A DNA stretch of 64,000 bases from JAUVKT01 sp036350795 (GCA_036350795.1 JAZBNV010000038.1:1-64000); one strand, 5' to 3'. Numbered from the stretch's first letter, positions 36,416 through 44,862 are shown. Numbers and translations: made by a program. Notes: a model not told the origin generated them from the sequence alone.

Positions 36416-37843
36416 ATGACATACAATCATCTTAAACTGATATTGCTTAGTATTTTAATCTTTTTACCCGCTGCTATTTTTTCGCAGGGAACGGAGATTT
36501 CTGTCACAACTGTTTCGGAAGAAGCACGTGAAGCTTTCATTAAAGGAAGACAGAAAAAGGAAAATATTCAGCTGGAAGCTGCTGAAATGCTTTTTAACCG
36601 TGCTATTGAACTTGATCCCCAGTTTGCCCTGGCATACAGCTATCGTGCATATCCGGGTGATCATGAGAAGGCAATAGAACTGATTGATAAGGTTTCGGAG
36701 GGCGAAAGACTAACAATAAGGTATTTTAAAGCGAATGATTACTATGAGCTGAAAGAAGCAAACGATTATCTTGGCCAGCTATTGGAGAAGTATCCTTCCA
36801 GTAAGCACGTTCACCTGTGGGCCGGACTGTTTTACGAGAATATTCTTCACGACTACCAGCTGGCACTCGATCATTTCCATATTGCCTCAAAGCTTGATGA
36901 TAAATATGCCGCTCCGCATAATGAAATAGGATACAGGCATATGAGATTAGGTAACTTTGAAAAGGCAGAAGAAGCATTCAAAAAGTATATTGAGCTTGCT
37001 CCGGAGTGTCCCAATGCATATGATTCCTATGCTAATTTCCTGATGAAGCTTAAAAGGTATGGTGAATCAATTCAGCAGTATTCGGAGGTGTATAATCTTA
37101 ACCCCGACAAGATAGTGACAATTGCCCGGATCGGCCAGAATTATGCCTTCAGGGGTGAGTTTGATGAGGCCAGGTCATACTATGATAAATATTACAGGGA
37201 AGCGGATAATACCGGTCAGAAAGTCCTGGCCCTTGGATTATCGGCGGCTTCATACCTGGTGGAGGGAAAGTTGGACGAGGCGCTGAAAAAGATTGAAGAA
37301 TGCATTGACCTGGGCGAAAGTACTGCATCAAATGTTGAAATAATTACAAGCACGGCAAACCTTGCCTTTATACAGATTGAGCTTGGGAATAAGGAAGAGG
37401 GCCTGAAGAAATACCAGGAAGTTGCATCTCTTCTTAAAAAACTGGATCTACCCGAGGCTACAGCAAACAGGTATATCTTTAGCTCTTATGGATGGCTTGC
37501 AAGAGCCTATGCTGCCAACGGTGAATTCAGAAAGGCCGAAGATAACCTTAACAGGGTGAAGAGGATAGTTGACAGAACCAATAATCCTCTGTACAAAAAT
37601 GAATACCAGCTTTACCGGGGATCGGTTGATCTGGAGAGAGGAAAATATGAGAATGCCGTTGAGAGCCTTCAGTTATGCGATCTTGATAATCCCTTTAATA
37701 TTTATATTTTAGCCAGGGCATATTCCCTGTCAGGAAACGCCGATAGTGCATTTGATCTGATAGAGTTGCTTGATTCATGGGAAGACTTTGGACTGGATTA
37801 CAGTGTTGCCAGGATAAAGGCGCAGGAGTTAAGCGAAGATTAG
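36416..37843 (+). CDS. Exported tetratricopeptide-repeat protein
   Basis: A 475-residue protein with a signal peptide (residues 1-22, ending IFSQG) and TPR repeats along its length. Examples are AEMLFNRAIELDPQFALAYSYRAY near 50-70, YAAPHNEIGYRHMRLGNFEKAEEAFKKYIELAPECPNAY split over about 163-200, and FRKAEDNLNRVKRI near 370. It probably acts as a periplasmic scaffold; the partner is unknown. No enzymatic or DNA-binding domain is attached. It is preceded by a promoter and an unusually strong ribosome binding site. The CPBP gene follows after 50 bases. Confidence 0.88.
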   Translation: MTYNHLKLILLSILIFLPAAIFSQGTEISVTTVSEEAREAFIKGRQKKENIQLEAAEMLFNRAIELDPQFALAYSYRAYPGDHEKAIELIDKVSEGERLTIRYFKANDYYELKEANDYLGQLLEKYPSSKHVHLWAGLFYENILHDYQLALDHFHIASKLDDKYAAPHNEIGYRHMRLGNFEKAEEAFKKYIELAPECPNAYDSYANFLMKLKRYGESIQQYSEVYNLNPDKIVTIARIGQNYAFRGEFDEARSYYDKYYREADNTGQKVLALGLSAASYLVEGKLDEALKKIEECIDLGESTASNVEIITSTANLAFIQIELGNKEEGLKKYQEVASLLKKLDLPEATANRYIFSSYGWLARAYAANGEFRKAEDNLNRVKRIVDRTNNPLYKNEYQLYRGSVDLERGKYENAVESLQLCDLDNPFNIYILARAYSLSGNADSAFDLIELLDSWEDFGLDYSVARIKAQELSED

Positions 37844-37893
37844 TATGCTGGTTTTAATACTACAGGGATGCCTGAAATCTAAAATCAATCGAC

Positions 37894-38619
37894 ATGAATT
37901 TATCTCTTGCCTGGGACAAAGAATTTCTTGAACCTGTTTTATTTATTGGATTAACCCTCTTCGGCCTTCTTGGCTACTGGCTAACAATTACTTCAGAATA
38001 TCTTAAGCAGCGCTTTATAAAGAAGTTCGGTGAAGAAGAATCGAAAGTTAAGTGGATAATGTTCTGGCGCTATGCCGGCTTTTTTTACTTTGCCCTTGTT
38101 CCTTCTGTAGTGATTTTTACAGTACTGCCCTACAGCCCGGCCTATTACGGCTTAAGTTTTATTAATATACCTGAAAGCCTCTTATGGAGCCTGGGATTGG
38201 GCCTCGTTATACTGCTGATGCAGAATAAGAGTGCCCGAAAACCGGATAATACTGTGCAGTATCCACAGATAAGAATTAATGAGTGGACACGTGGACTTAT
38301 TATAAAAAACTCTTTCGGCTGGATTATATACCTTCTGGCCTACGAATTTATTTATCGTGGAATTCTTCTTTTTGGTCTTATCGGGCCTTTCGGAGTATGG
38401 CCTGCAATAATGGTTAATACAATTATTTATTCACTGGCTCATATTCCAAAGGGTAACAGGGAGGCAGTTGCCGCCATTCCCTTTGGTATAATACTATGTA
38501 TACTTACCATTAAAACAGGCACCATATGGATATCTGTCCTGGTCCACATTGTTCTCGCACTTTCTAACGATTATTTTGCACTTGCTGCAAGCAGTACTAT
38601 GAAAGTAAAAAGGAAATAA
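37894..38619 (+). CDS. CPBP (Abi/Rce1-like) family intramembrane protein
   Basis: A 241-residue polytopic membrane protein with seven or so hydrophobic segments, of the CPBP family of putative intramembrane glutamate proteases. Motif 1 reads YEFIYRG (about residues 149-155) where most family members have EExxxRG, so the first Glu is replaced by Tyr. Motif 2 is present as NTIIYSLAHIPKG with the conserved His, and a third His lies in VLVHIVLALSNDYF. It may be a divergent active enzyme or a pseudo-protease. The SDR gene begins directly after its stop (TAA then ATG), so the two are coupled. Confidence 0.82.
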   Translation: MNLSLAWDKEFLEPVLFIGLTLFGLLGYWLTITSEYLKQRFIKKFGEEESKVKWIMFWRYAGFFYFALVPSVVIFTVLPYSPAYYGLSFINIPESLLWSLGLGLVILLMQNKSARKPDNTVQYPQIRINEWTRGLIIKNSFGWIIYLLAYEFIYRGILLFGLIGPFGVWPAIMVNTIIYSLAHIPKGNREAVAAIPFGIILCILTIKTGTIWISVLVHIVLALSNDYFALAASSTMKVKRK

Positions 38620-39453
38620 ATGAACTCTGAGGCGAAGAAAAGACTTTTCTTTAAAGATAAGGTGGTTGTAATTACCGGCTCAAGTAAGGGTATCGGGAAA
38701 GTAACTGCAAAGCTTCTATGCACTTACGGTGCCAGGGTAATTATAAATGGCAGAAACGCTGATACCGTGAATGCGACCCTTGCTGAACTGCAGTCTGCCG
38801 GTTTCGAAGCAAGAGGTGCCGCATATGATGTATCTACAAGTGAAGGCAGCAGGAAACTTATCGAAGAGAGCCTGAGTTACTTTGGCAGGATAGATATACT
38901 GGTTAATAATGCCGGGATGTCTATGAGAGGAAATATTGATGAACTTGATCCGCTTGTATTCGAGAAAATGTTCTGTGTTAATGTTATGGGATCAGTATAT
39001 CCCTTGATTTATGCACTACCTCATATTAAAACCAGCCAGGGTAGCGTTGTTTTTGTGTCATCAGTTGCCGGGATAAGGGGTCTGCCAGGATTATCAGCTT
39101 ACTGTTCTTCCAAGATGGCACTTAGAGCAATTGCAGAATCCATGCGACTTGAGCTCAGGGAGGATAATGTACATACAGGGCTTATTTATGTTGGTTATGC
39201 CAAGAATGAGGCAGGGAAGCTATATATGAGCAGCGACGGATCATTTAAACCAATCAGGGAAAGAAAAAACATAAAAACTTTGTCGCAGGAAGAAATTGCC
39301 CTGGCAATTATGGATAATATTTACCGCCGGAACTTTATTATGGTCCTCTCCGGCCTGGGCAGATTAAATTCTCTAATGCAAAGAATATCTCCTCAATTTG
39401 TGGAATGGGCATTGCTTAAGAATATGAAGAAAATAAAGCAAATGAGCAGATAA
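38620..39453 (+). CDS. SDR family oxidoreductase
   Basis: A classical short-chain dehydrogenase/reductase of 277 residues. It shows the NAD(P) motif TGSSKGIGK (about residues 19-27), an Arg at INGRNADT that favours NADP, NNAGMSM (about 92-98), the catalytic Ser in VFVSSVAGIRG and the YxxxK in YCSSK (about 166-170). The N-terminal extension of about 12 residues and the C-terminal 70 residues are not diagnostic of a substrate. It abuts the CPBP gene with no gap. Downstream is a repeat element. Confidence 0.93.
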   Translation: MNSEAKKRLFFKDKVVVITGSSKGIGKVTAKLLCTYGARVIINGRNADTVNATLAELQSAGFEARGAAYDVSTSEGSRKLIEESLSYFGRIDILVNNAGMSMRGNIDELDPLVFEKMFCVNVMGSVYPLIYALPHIKTSQGSVVFVSSVAGIRGLPGLSAYCSSKMALRAIAESMRLELREDNVHTGLIYVGYAKNEAGKLYMSSDGSFKPIRERKNIKTLSQEEIALAIMDNIYRRNFIMVLSGLGRLNSLMQRISPQFVEWALLKNMKKIKQMSR

Positions 39454-39469
39454 AAGGAAGGGGGTGTAT

Positions 39470-39591
39470 GAAAAGTACAATACTTTTGTCATCCCGAGTT
39501 TATCGAGGGATCTAATTGTCTGATAATCAAAACCCTGATTCCTCGCGTTCGCTCGGAATGACAAAGATTGCGCCCTTCTGAGACAGCCTCC
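39470..39591. repeat. Small inverted-repeat element, copy D
   Basis: The left end GGGGGTGTATGAAAAGT resembles the ends of copy B, while the right end is the GAGACAGCCTCC type of copies A and E. The interior carries TTGTCATCCCGAG, CGAGGGATCTA, GATTCCTCGCG and CGGAATGACAAAG, which fold into nested hairpins. No coding potential. Positions 39454-39624 hold nothing else recognised. Confidence 0.78.
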
Positions 39592-39624
39592 TGCTTTTTT
39601 CAGGCTCTTAAGCTAAATTATAAT

Positions 39625-40977
39625 TTACGATATTTTAGCCAGGCTGGCCTCTATCTCAGCATCGCTAAGCTCATGATCCTCAAGATCGCCGGAAAAATAT
39701 TTCTCATAGGCACCCAGGTCAAGGTGACCATGGCCTGAGAGATTGAAAAGAATAGTCTGTGGCTTACCTGCCTCATCGCACTTACGGGCTTCGTCAATAG
39801 CACCTGTAATAGCGTATGTTGACTCAGGAGCAGGTATTATTCCTTCACTTCTTGCAAACAATACACCATTGCGGAAGCAATCCTGCTGGTACTTTGACTG
39901 AGCTTCTATTAAACCATCCTTAAGCAGTTGGCTTACAAGAACTCCGGCACCATGATACCTTAGGCCACCAGCATGTATCTTGGCCGGCACAAAATTGTGT
40001 CCGAGTGTATACATGGCAAGCAGAGGAGTCATTCCTACTGAATCGCCGAAGTCATACATAAACCTTCCCCTGGTTAATTTCGGACAGGAAGCCGGTTCAA
40101 TTGCAATTGCCCTAGTTTTCTTTCCATTAAGCAGGTTTTCCCTTACAAAGGGAAATGAAATTCCGGCAAAGTTGGATCCTCCGCCAAAACACCCTACTAC
40201 TATATCAGGGTAATCATCAACCTTTGCCATCTGTAAAAGGGCCTCTTCTCCTATAATTGTCTGGTGTAGAAGAACATGGTTAAGTACCGATCCAAGTGAA
40301 TATTTTGTTTCCGGGTCTTTGGCCGCTCTCTCAACAGCTTCTGAAATAGCTATCCCCAGGCTACCGGGTGAATCAGGATTTTTGGCCAGTATACTTCGCC
40401 CTGCTTCTGTAAACTCGCTTGGCGATGGTATTACATTTGTGTTATAAGTGTTCATCATAACTTTCCTGTATGGTTTCTGCTGGAAGCTTATTTTTACCAT
40501 ATAAACTTCAAGCTCTATACCAAAATGCTGACAGGCAAAACTCAGAGCTGAGCCCCATTGTCCTGCCCCGGTCTCGGTGGTCATCTTTTTTACGCCTTCC
40601 TTCATATTATAGTATGCCTGGGCTATAGCAGTATTCGCCTTGTGAGAACCGGCATAACTCTGTCCTTCATATTTGTAATAAATCTTACAGCTGGTGCCTA
40701 TTGCTTTCTCCAGTTCGAAGGCCCTGAACATTGGCCCGGGTCTGTATGATTTATATAGATCCAGAACTTCACCGGGTATATCAATATATTGCTCAGTTGA
40801 AACTTCCTGTTTTATAAGTTCCATCGGGAATAGAGGAGCCAGGTCTTCCGGTCCGATTGGCTGCTTAGTGCCGGGATGAAGAGGTGGGAGAGGTTTATTT
40901 GGCATATCAGCGGCGATATTATACCATCTTGTTGGCATCTCATTTTCGTTTAAAAGAATTTTTTTCAGGTTTTTCAT
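39625..40977 (-). CDS. trpB: TrpB2-type tryptophan synthase beta chain
   Basis: A 450-residue PLP enzyme that condenses indole with L-serine to tryptophan. It belongs to the TrpB2 branch (TrpB-like), recognisable from the extended N-terminus (PTRWYNIAADMPNKPLPPL) and the AGSHKANTAIAQ motif with PLP lysine Lys113. Further motifs are TETGAGQWGSALSFA, the glycine loop VGCFGGGSNFAG and the C-terminal LSGHGHLDL. No trpA or other trp gene is adjacent. It is preceded by a complete attenuator with a Trp-rich leader peptide (41022-41149), which supports a genuine role in tryptophan supply, perhaps by indole salvage. Confidence 0.95.
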   Translation of the reverse strand: MKNLKKILLNENEMPTRWYNIAADMPNKPLPPLHPGTKQPIGPEDLAPLFPMELIKQEVSTEQYIDIPGEVLDLYKSYRPGPMFRAFELEKAIGTSCKIYYKYEGQSYAGSHKANTAIAQAYYNMKEGVKKMTTETGAGQWGSALSFACQHFGIELEVYMVKISFQQKPYRKVMMNTYNTNVIPSPSEFTEAGRSILAKNPDSPGSLGIAISEAVERAAKDPETKYSLGSVLNHVLLHQTIIGEEALLQMAKVDDYPDIVVGCFGGGSNFAGISFPFVRENLLNGKKTRAIAIEPASCPKLTRGRFMYDFGDSVGMTPLLAMYTLGHNFVPAKIHAGGLRYHGAGVLVSQLLKDGLIEAQSKYQQDCFRNGVLFARSEGIIPAPESTYAITGAIDEARKCDEAGKPQTILFNLSGHGHLDLGAYEKYFSGDLEDHELSDAEIEASLAKIS

Positions 40978-41021
40978 GTTTTTATTATTTATAATGTTAG
41001 TAAATCCATAGTTGATAAAAC

Positions 41022-41053
41022 AAAAAAGGCACCCTGTGAACAGGGTGCCTTTT
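41022..41053 (-). terminator. Attenuator terminator in front of trpB
   Basis: On the minus strand AAAAGGCACCCTG (41053-41041), loop TTCA and the complementary arm (41036-41024) form a 13-bp stem followed by a run of U residues, ending 44 bases before the trpB ATG. Its position after a Trp-codon leader peptide makes it the attenuation terminator; it could also be read simply as the terminator of the upstream lipoprotein gene. Confidence 0.9.
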
Positions 41054-41074
41054 ATTTGAGTAAGTTATATTATT

Positions 41075-41149
41075 TTACATAACGGCCTGGTCCACAGTGT
41101 AGTTAACTATACTGCGCCACCACCAATTATGTAGGTTTTTCGTAAACAT
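41075..41149 (-). CDS. trp leader peptide (24 aa, three consecutive Trp)
   Basis: A short frame from ATG 41149 to TAA 41075 begins MFTKNLHN, then has Trp9-Trp10-Trp11 (41125-41117), then RSIVNYTVDQAVM. Three tandem Trp codons in a 24-codon frame placed between a promoter and a terminator hairpin upstream of tryptophan synthase is the classic trp leader design: when charged tRNA-Trp is scarce the ribosome stalls at these codons. The start is only about 2 bases downstream of the predicted transcription start, so it may be translated leaderless. Too short to be found by size-filtered gene callers. Confidence 0.88.
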   Translation of the reverse strand: MFTKNLHNWWWRSIVNYTVDQAVM

Positions 41150-41154
41150 CACAA

Positions 41155-41184
41155 CAAATCTAATTATTAAAATTATAAATGCAA
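41155..41184 (-). promoter_or_regulatory. Promoter of the trp leader-trpB unit
   Basis: On the minus strand TTG (41184-41182), a 19-base spacer and TAGATTTG (41162-41155) match the consensus -33/-7 of Bacteroidota. Transcription is predicted to start near 41151, virtually at the leader-peptide ATG. It lies just after the stop of the upstream lipoprotein gene. Confidence 0.65.
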
Positions 41185-41192
41185 TAGTCGGG

Positions 41193-42200
41193 CTAATTTT
41201 TTTGCAGCTGGTTTTCCAGTACCAGACTGTCATTAATTCTCCTGGTTAAAATATATCCATATTCCCTCGACTTCTTTTCCTTATACCTTCCCCATGCAAG
41301 GGTAGTATATTCTTTTGCTCTTTCAAGTTCACCCAGTATCTCGTATACAACGGCAAGGTTATGTGCTGCCCTGCCCCTGTCTTTAGTGCTACCGGCTTCA
41401 AGAGATCTTTCAAGAGATTCAAGAGCTTTATCCCAGTCGTTAAGTTGCATCATTCTTGCTCCCATATCCAGGTCGGGCGATCTCTTCGACTTTTTAAAGT
41501 AATCCCGGTTGACAAGGTACCAGGCAGGAGTAATTCTTTGCCCGTAAATATTACCTGCTGCAAAGCTGGTTTCTCTTATTGCCTTGTTTTTATTAAGGAC
41601 AGCGTTTGCGGCTGCCAGTATTGACCCGCCAGATTCCCACGACATTGCATGAGAAAAGTGAAACTCGTCAATTATTGTAGCCCGGGATGGATAATACATT
41701 CTGAAACCACAATTCACAGTTGCTTCACCTCCGGCTCGCAGATTCAGAATTGAGCCCTCTGAACTGGCACTGGAAACAATAAAGTCAGAGTCGTATGTTT
41801 CGAGCGATACCAGGGCATCAACATCATATTTAACACAAAGTGCTTCTACCTCCTGCCAACTCAGGGGCTCAGGAAACATAAAGCCTGATCCTGATCCTAC
41901 CATAAGCTCATTTGTGCGCATTACTGTGTACCTGTCGGTAGTGCTCAGACTATTATTCAGGCCGTCGATAACAAACTGGGTACTAAGGCGGTCCTGTTCA
42001 AGTCCTTCGCCCGTAAGCAGTCCTTCGATTTTATTCAGATCGCTGTTTTCAGGCAGGGATCTGTCGATTATTGCAATACTCTGCACAGAGTTTGGAATTA
42101 TTACAGGTGCCGGTGCAAGCACATTAAAGCTTATCCTTGATGCAGCACAGCTGTTAAACAGTACAGCCAGGATGATTATCAGATATCTCAGATTCTTCAT
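41193..42200 (-). CDS. DUF6340-like lipoprotein with C-terminal TPR
   Basis: A 335-residue predicted lipoprotein (lipobox LFNSC, Cys about 18). The N-terminal two thirds contain NVLAPAPVIIPNSVQSIAIIDRS and a later VDALVSLETYDSD, which I associate with the Bacteroidota family DUF6340. The C-terminal part (about residues 240-320) looks like two TPR units (NDWDKALESLERSLEAGS; AHNLAVVYEILGELERAKEYT). The function is unknown. A -7 element TATCTTTG lies at 42225-42218 just upstream. The trpB attenuator unit starts right behind its stop. Confidence 0.78.
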   Translation of the reverse strand: MKNLRYLIIILAVLFNSCAASRISFNVLAPAPVIIPNSVQSIAIIDRSLPENSDLNKIEGLLTGEGLEQDRLSTQFVIDGLNNSLSTTDRYTVMRTNELMVGSGSGFMFPEPLSWQEVEALCVKYDVDALVSLETYDSDFIVSSASSEGSILNLRAGGEATVNCGFRMYYPSRATIIDEFHFSHAMSWESGGSILAAANAVLNKNKAIRETSFAAGNIYGQRITPAWYLVNRDYFKKSKRSPDLDMGARMMQLNDWDKALESLERSLEAGSTKDRGRAAHNLAVVYEILGELERAKEYTTLAWGRYKEKKSREYGYILTRRINDSLVLENQLQKN

Positions 42201-42217
42201 TATAAAGTGGTTTTTTT

Positions 42218-42225
42218 CAAAGATA
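42218..42225 (-). promoter_or_regulatory. -7 promoter element for the DUF6340-like gene
   Basis: The minus strand reads TATCTTTG, a perfect TAnnTTTG, 18 bases before the ATG at 42200. The -33 region lacks a clear TTG. Confidence 0.45.
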
Positions 42226-42381
42226 CAATTATAATGCCAGATGGAAATTATACCCGTCTAAAACAGGCGGGATGAATCTCATTATCGCTGCGTTAAAAAA
42301 AGTTAAGAAATACATTGTATTTAGAACTAATGATTATTAGTCGTAACTTTTCAAAAATATTTTCTAACCAATACTATTGAA

Positions 42382-44007
42382 ATGAAAAAGCATGCATTAT
42401 TATTATTGTTGTTAATAATCCTGATCCCGAATAACGCCAGGTCCCAGCACAACCCTAAAGACATGGGCTTAAGCGTAATAACCATGGATGCTATTAAGGC
42501 CCAGCTTGAGTTTCTTTCTTCAGACTGGACAGAAGGAAGGGAAACCGGAACCAGGGGTATATACATGGCCGGTGATTATGTAGCAAGTATGTTTAAGTAT
42601 TCCGGAGTAAAAGGAGGGGGCGACCCTGAAAGAAGAAACTTCAGGCGCATGATGGATATGAGGTCTTTACAGGCACCGGAAAATTCATATTTCCAGAATT
42701 TTACACTGATTGAGTCTACTCCGTCAGGAGGAGGTACCCTTACTTTAAGCAAGGGAAATGTAAATTATATTTTCCAGGAGAATGTTGATTTTAGTTTAAG
42801 GGCAAGAAGTTCGAACGATTGTGTGGGAGAGATAGTATTTATTGGCTATGGAATTAAAAGTGCCGAGTATGGAATTGATGAAATTGGCAGTATTGATCTT
42901 AAAGGCAAGGTGGTGCTCAGGCTTGGAGGATACCCGGGTATAAACAACCCGGAGTCAAAATTGAGCAAGTTGTTCCAGGAAGACAGAAGGGCGGCTTATA
43001 CACTTACCAGGGAAAAGAATTCCATTCTTGAAGAAATGGGAGCCCTGGCTGTTATAGATATTAACGAAGGACAGGATATGGGTAATTCGTTTGGCGAGGA
43101 TTATGAAGGTAAGGAAATGGCCCCGAATGAGTCGAGGTCGAACCAGGCTTTTACAAGGCTGGGTCTGTACGACGAAAATGCCACCGCACCTCTGCTTAAT
43201 ATTTCTGTTACCGGCAAAGTAATAAATGCCATACTTAAGGATTCGGGGATTAATATTGACAAATATAAGAAGGATGCCGAAACCGCAACAAAGTTTAAGC
43301 CGGTGGTTGTCAAGGGGAATACACTTGCGATTAAAAACGAGGTAAAGCAGCGCAGGGTTAATGTCCGGAATGTGGTTGCAATGGTGGAAGGTGAAAAGAA
43401 AGATGAGTTTATTGTTGTAGGAGCTCATATGGATCATATGGGGATGAGCGGAGGAAGGATATGGAACGGGGCCGACGATAATGCTTCAGGTACTGTTGGT
43501 GTACTGACAATTGCAAGAGCTTTTGCGGCAGCAGGCGTGAAGCCTCAGAGAACAGTAATCTTTTGTGCATGGACAGGCGAAGAAAAAGGACTTCTTGGCT
43601 CAACTTACTGGGCAAATAATCCATCCTACGGCAGTATTGACCAGTGCAGGTTCTATCTTAACTATGATATGATAGCAAGAGATGCGGTTAACGACCAGGA
43701 AAAGGTAAATGTTGGTGTTACTTATAATAAAGATTATCCCTACCTGGAAGAACTATCGAAGAAGAATGCCGAAGAGTATGGCCTTAAAATGAACTTCACA
43801 TACAGGGCCCAGGAAAAACCAACAGGCGGAAGCGATTATACTGCTTTTACAAATAATGGTGTTCCTATAATTGCGGTAATGGCAGCAATGCACCCGGAGT
43901 ATCATACACCGGCTGATGAGATCAACCTGGTTAACTGGGATAAGATGCTGGAGATTATTAAGCTGGGATTCCTGAATATGTGGGATATTGCAAATTCAGA
44001 TTTCTAG
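42382..44007 (+). CDS. Exported M28 family metallopeptidase
   Basis: A 541-residue secreted zinc aminopeptidase-like protein. A signal peptide (about residues 1-20, NNARSQ) is followed by a protease-associated region (about 120-330) and the M28 domain. Zinc ligands are visible in order: His and Asp in GAHMDHMG and GADDNASG, Glu in TGEEKGLLGS, Asp in LNYDMIARD, and His in HPEYHTPADE. The length is normal for bacterial M28 proteins with an inserted PA domain. It is followed by a strong terminator and appears monocistronic. It would release N-terminal residues from peptides in the periplasm or outside the cell. Confidence 0.94.
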   Translation: MKKHALLLLLLIILIPNNARSQHNPKDMGLSVITMDAIKAQLEFLSSDWTEGRETGTRGIYMAGDYVASMFKYSGVKGGGDPERRNFRRMMDMRSLQAPENSYFQNFTLIESTPSGGGTLTLSKGNVNYIFQENVDFSLRARSSNDCVGEIVFIGYGIKSAEYGIDEIGSIDLKGKVVLRLGGYPGINNPESKLSKLFQEDRRAAYTLTREKNSILEEMGALAVIDINEGQDMGNSFGEDYEGKEMAPNESRSNQAFTRLGLYDENATAPLLNISVTGKVINAILKDSGINIDKYKKDAETATKFKPVVVKGNTLAIKNEVKQRRVNVRNVVAMVEGEKKDEFIVVGAHMDHMGMSGGRIWNGADDNASGTVGVLTIARAFAAAGVKPQRTVIFCAWTGEEKGLLGSTYWANNPSYGSIDQCRFYLNYDMIARDAVNDQEKVNVGVTYNKDYPYLEELSKKNAEEYGLKMNFTYRAQEKPTGGSDYTAFTNNGVPIIAVMAAMHPEYHTPADEINLVNWDKMLEIIKLGFLNMWDIANSDF

Positions 44008-44045
44008 GCCCGACTATCAGGCCGGATTTATATTAGTGACAAAAG

Positions 44046-44071
44046 ACCCTCCTTCTTCAGGAGGGTTTTTT
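44046..44071 (+). terminator. Intrinsic terminator of the M28 peptidase gene
   Basis: ACCCTCCT (44046-44053) and AGGAGGGT (44059-44066) form a perfect 8-bp stem with a 5-base loop followed by six T residues. Confidence 0.92.
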
Positions 44072-44124
44072 GTATTATACTGATAATTACTTAATTTTAT
44101 GGTTCATAACTAAAACCTAGCATC

Positions 44125-44841
44125 ATGACTGAACAATCTTTTGACTTCGGTTCCTTTATAAAGGGATCTATCGACTCAATTGTGAAACCAAAGGAATATT
44201 TTTCTTCTCTTAAAACCGACGGCAGCATTGCCGGGCCGGTGATTAAGGTTCTTATTTATGGAGCTATTTCAGGAGTATTTGCCCTTCTGTGGAGCTTACT
44301 TAACCTGAGTGCTTCAATCGGTGCTTTTGGAGGTGCAATAGGTATTATGGCTTTTATCTGGTCTGTTATTGCTGCTGTTATCGGACTGTTTATTGGTGCT
44401 GTAATTATGCTTATTCTGTCGGCTATAACAGGAGGGAATACTGATTATGTAGCCAACCTTCATGTTACAGCTGCCCTTATGGTACTGATGCCGGTAGCAT
44501 CAATACTGGGAGTGTTTGGTGGCATTAACCTTACGCTATGGGGAATTATAAGGCTGCTGGTAAACCTCTATGGGCTCTACATGCTTTATTTTGCTCTTAC
44601 CGGATCCCTGAAGGGAAAGGAACAGGGTGCAAAGGTTCTGGTAATAGTGCTGGTGGCTCTACTGGTTCTTTTCAGGATAATTGGTATGTTTACGAAGAAA
44701 GCAGCAAACAGATTCCTTGATGATATGGGAGTAAACGAGGAGTTTATGGAAGAGTATCAGAAAGATATGAAGAAGGGACTTAAGGATCTTACGAAGGAGC
44801 TTGAAGAAGCGATGGAGGACCTTGAGGATGATGAGAAATAA
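44125..44841 (+). CDS. YIP1 family membrane protein
   Basis: A 238-residue protein with an N-terminal soluble stretch (FDFGSFIKGSIDSIVKPKEYFSSLK, typical of the YIP1/Yip1-like family), five hydrophobic segments between about residues 35 and 190, and a strongly acidic and basic C-terminal helix (EEFMEEYQKDMKKGLKDL and onward). YIP1 proteins of bacteria have no established function. It has its own upstream region and shares a bidirectional terminator with the convergent PPK2 gene. Confidence 0.85.
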   Translation: MTEQSFDFGSFIKGSIDSIVKPKEYFSSLKTDGSIAGPVIKVLIYGAISGVFALLWSLLNLSASIGAFGGAIGIMAFIWSVIAAVIGLFIGAVIMLILSAITGGNTDYVANLHVTAALMVLMPVASILGVFGGINLTLWGIIRLLVNLYGLYMLYFALTGSLKGKEQGAKVLVIVLVALLVLFRIIGMFTKKAANRFLDDMGVNEEFMEEYQKDMKKGLKDLTKELEEAMEDLEDDEK

Positions 44842-44862
44842 AGTGATTTAGAATAAAAATAA

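Larger units (their letters stand above)
41022..41149 (-). promoter_or_regulatory. Ribosome-mediated trp attenuator
   Basis: The leader RNA has four parts. Region 1 is the UGG triplets (41125-41117). A semi-palindromic hairpin follows (41114-41095, CAGTATAGTT/AACTACACTG with one wobble). Region 2 is GGACCAGG (41093-41086); its ACCA can pair with the UGGU of the Trp codons around that hairpin. Region 2 can instead pair with CCTGTTC (41044-41038, one bulged C), taking away part of the terminator arm and loop. A ribosome stalled at Trp codons would therefore favour antitermination. Pairings were found by eye and not folded by program. Confidence 0.8.

Noticed and set aside
41022..41053. Reading the hairpin only as the terminator of the DUF6340-like gene
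   Set aside because: It lies about 140 bases past that gene's stop, beyond a new promoter and a Trp-rich leader frame, so attenuation fits better, although both roles are possible.
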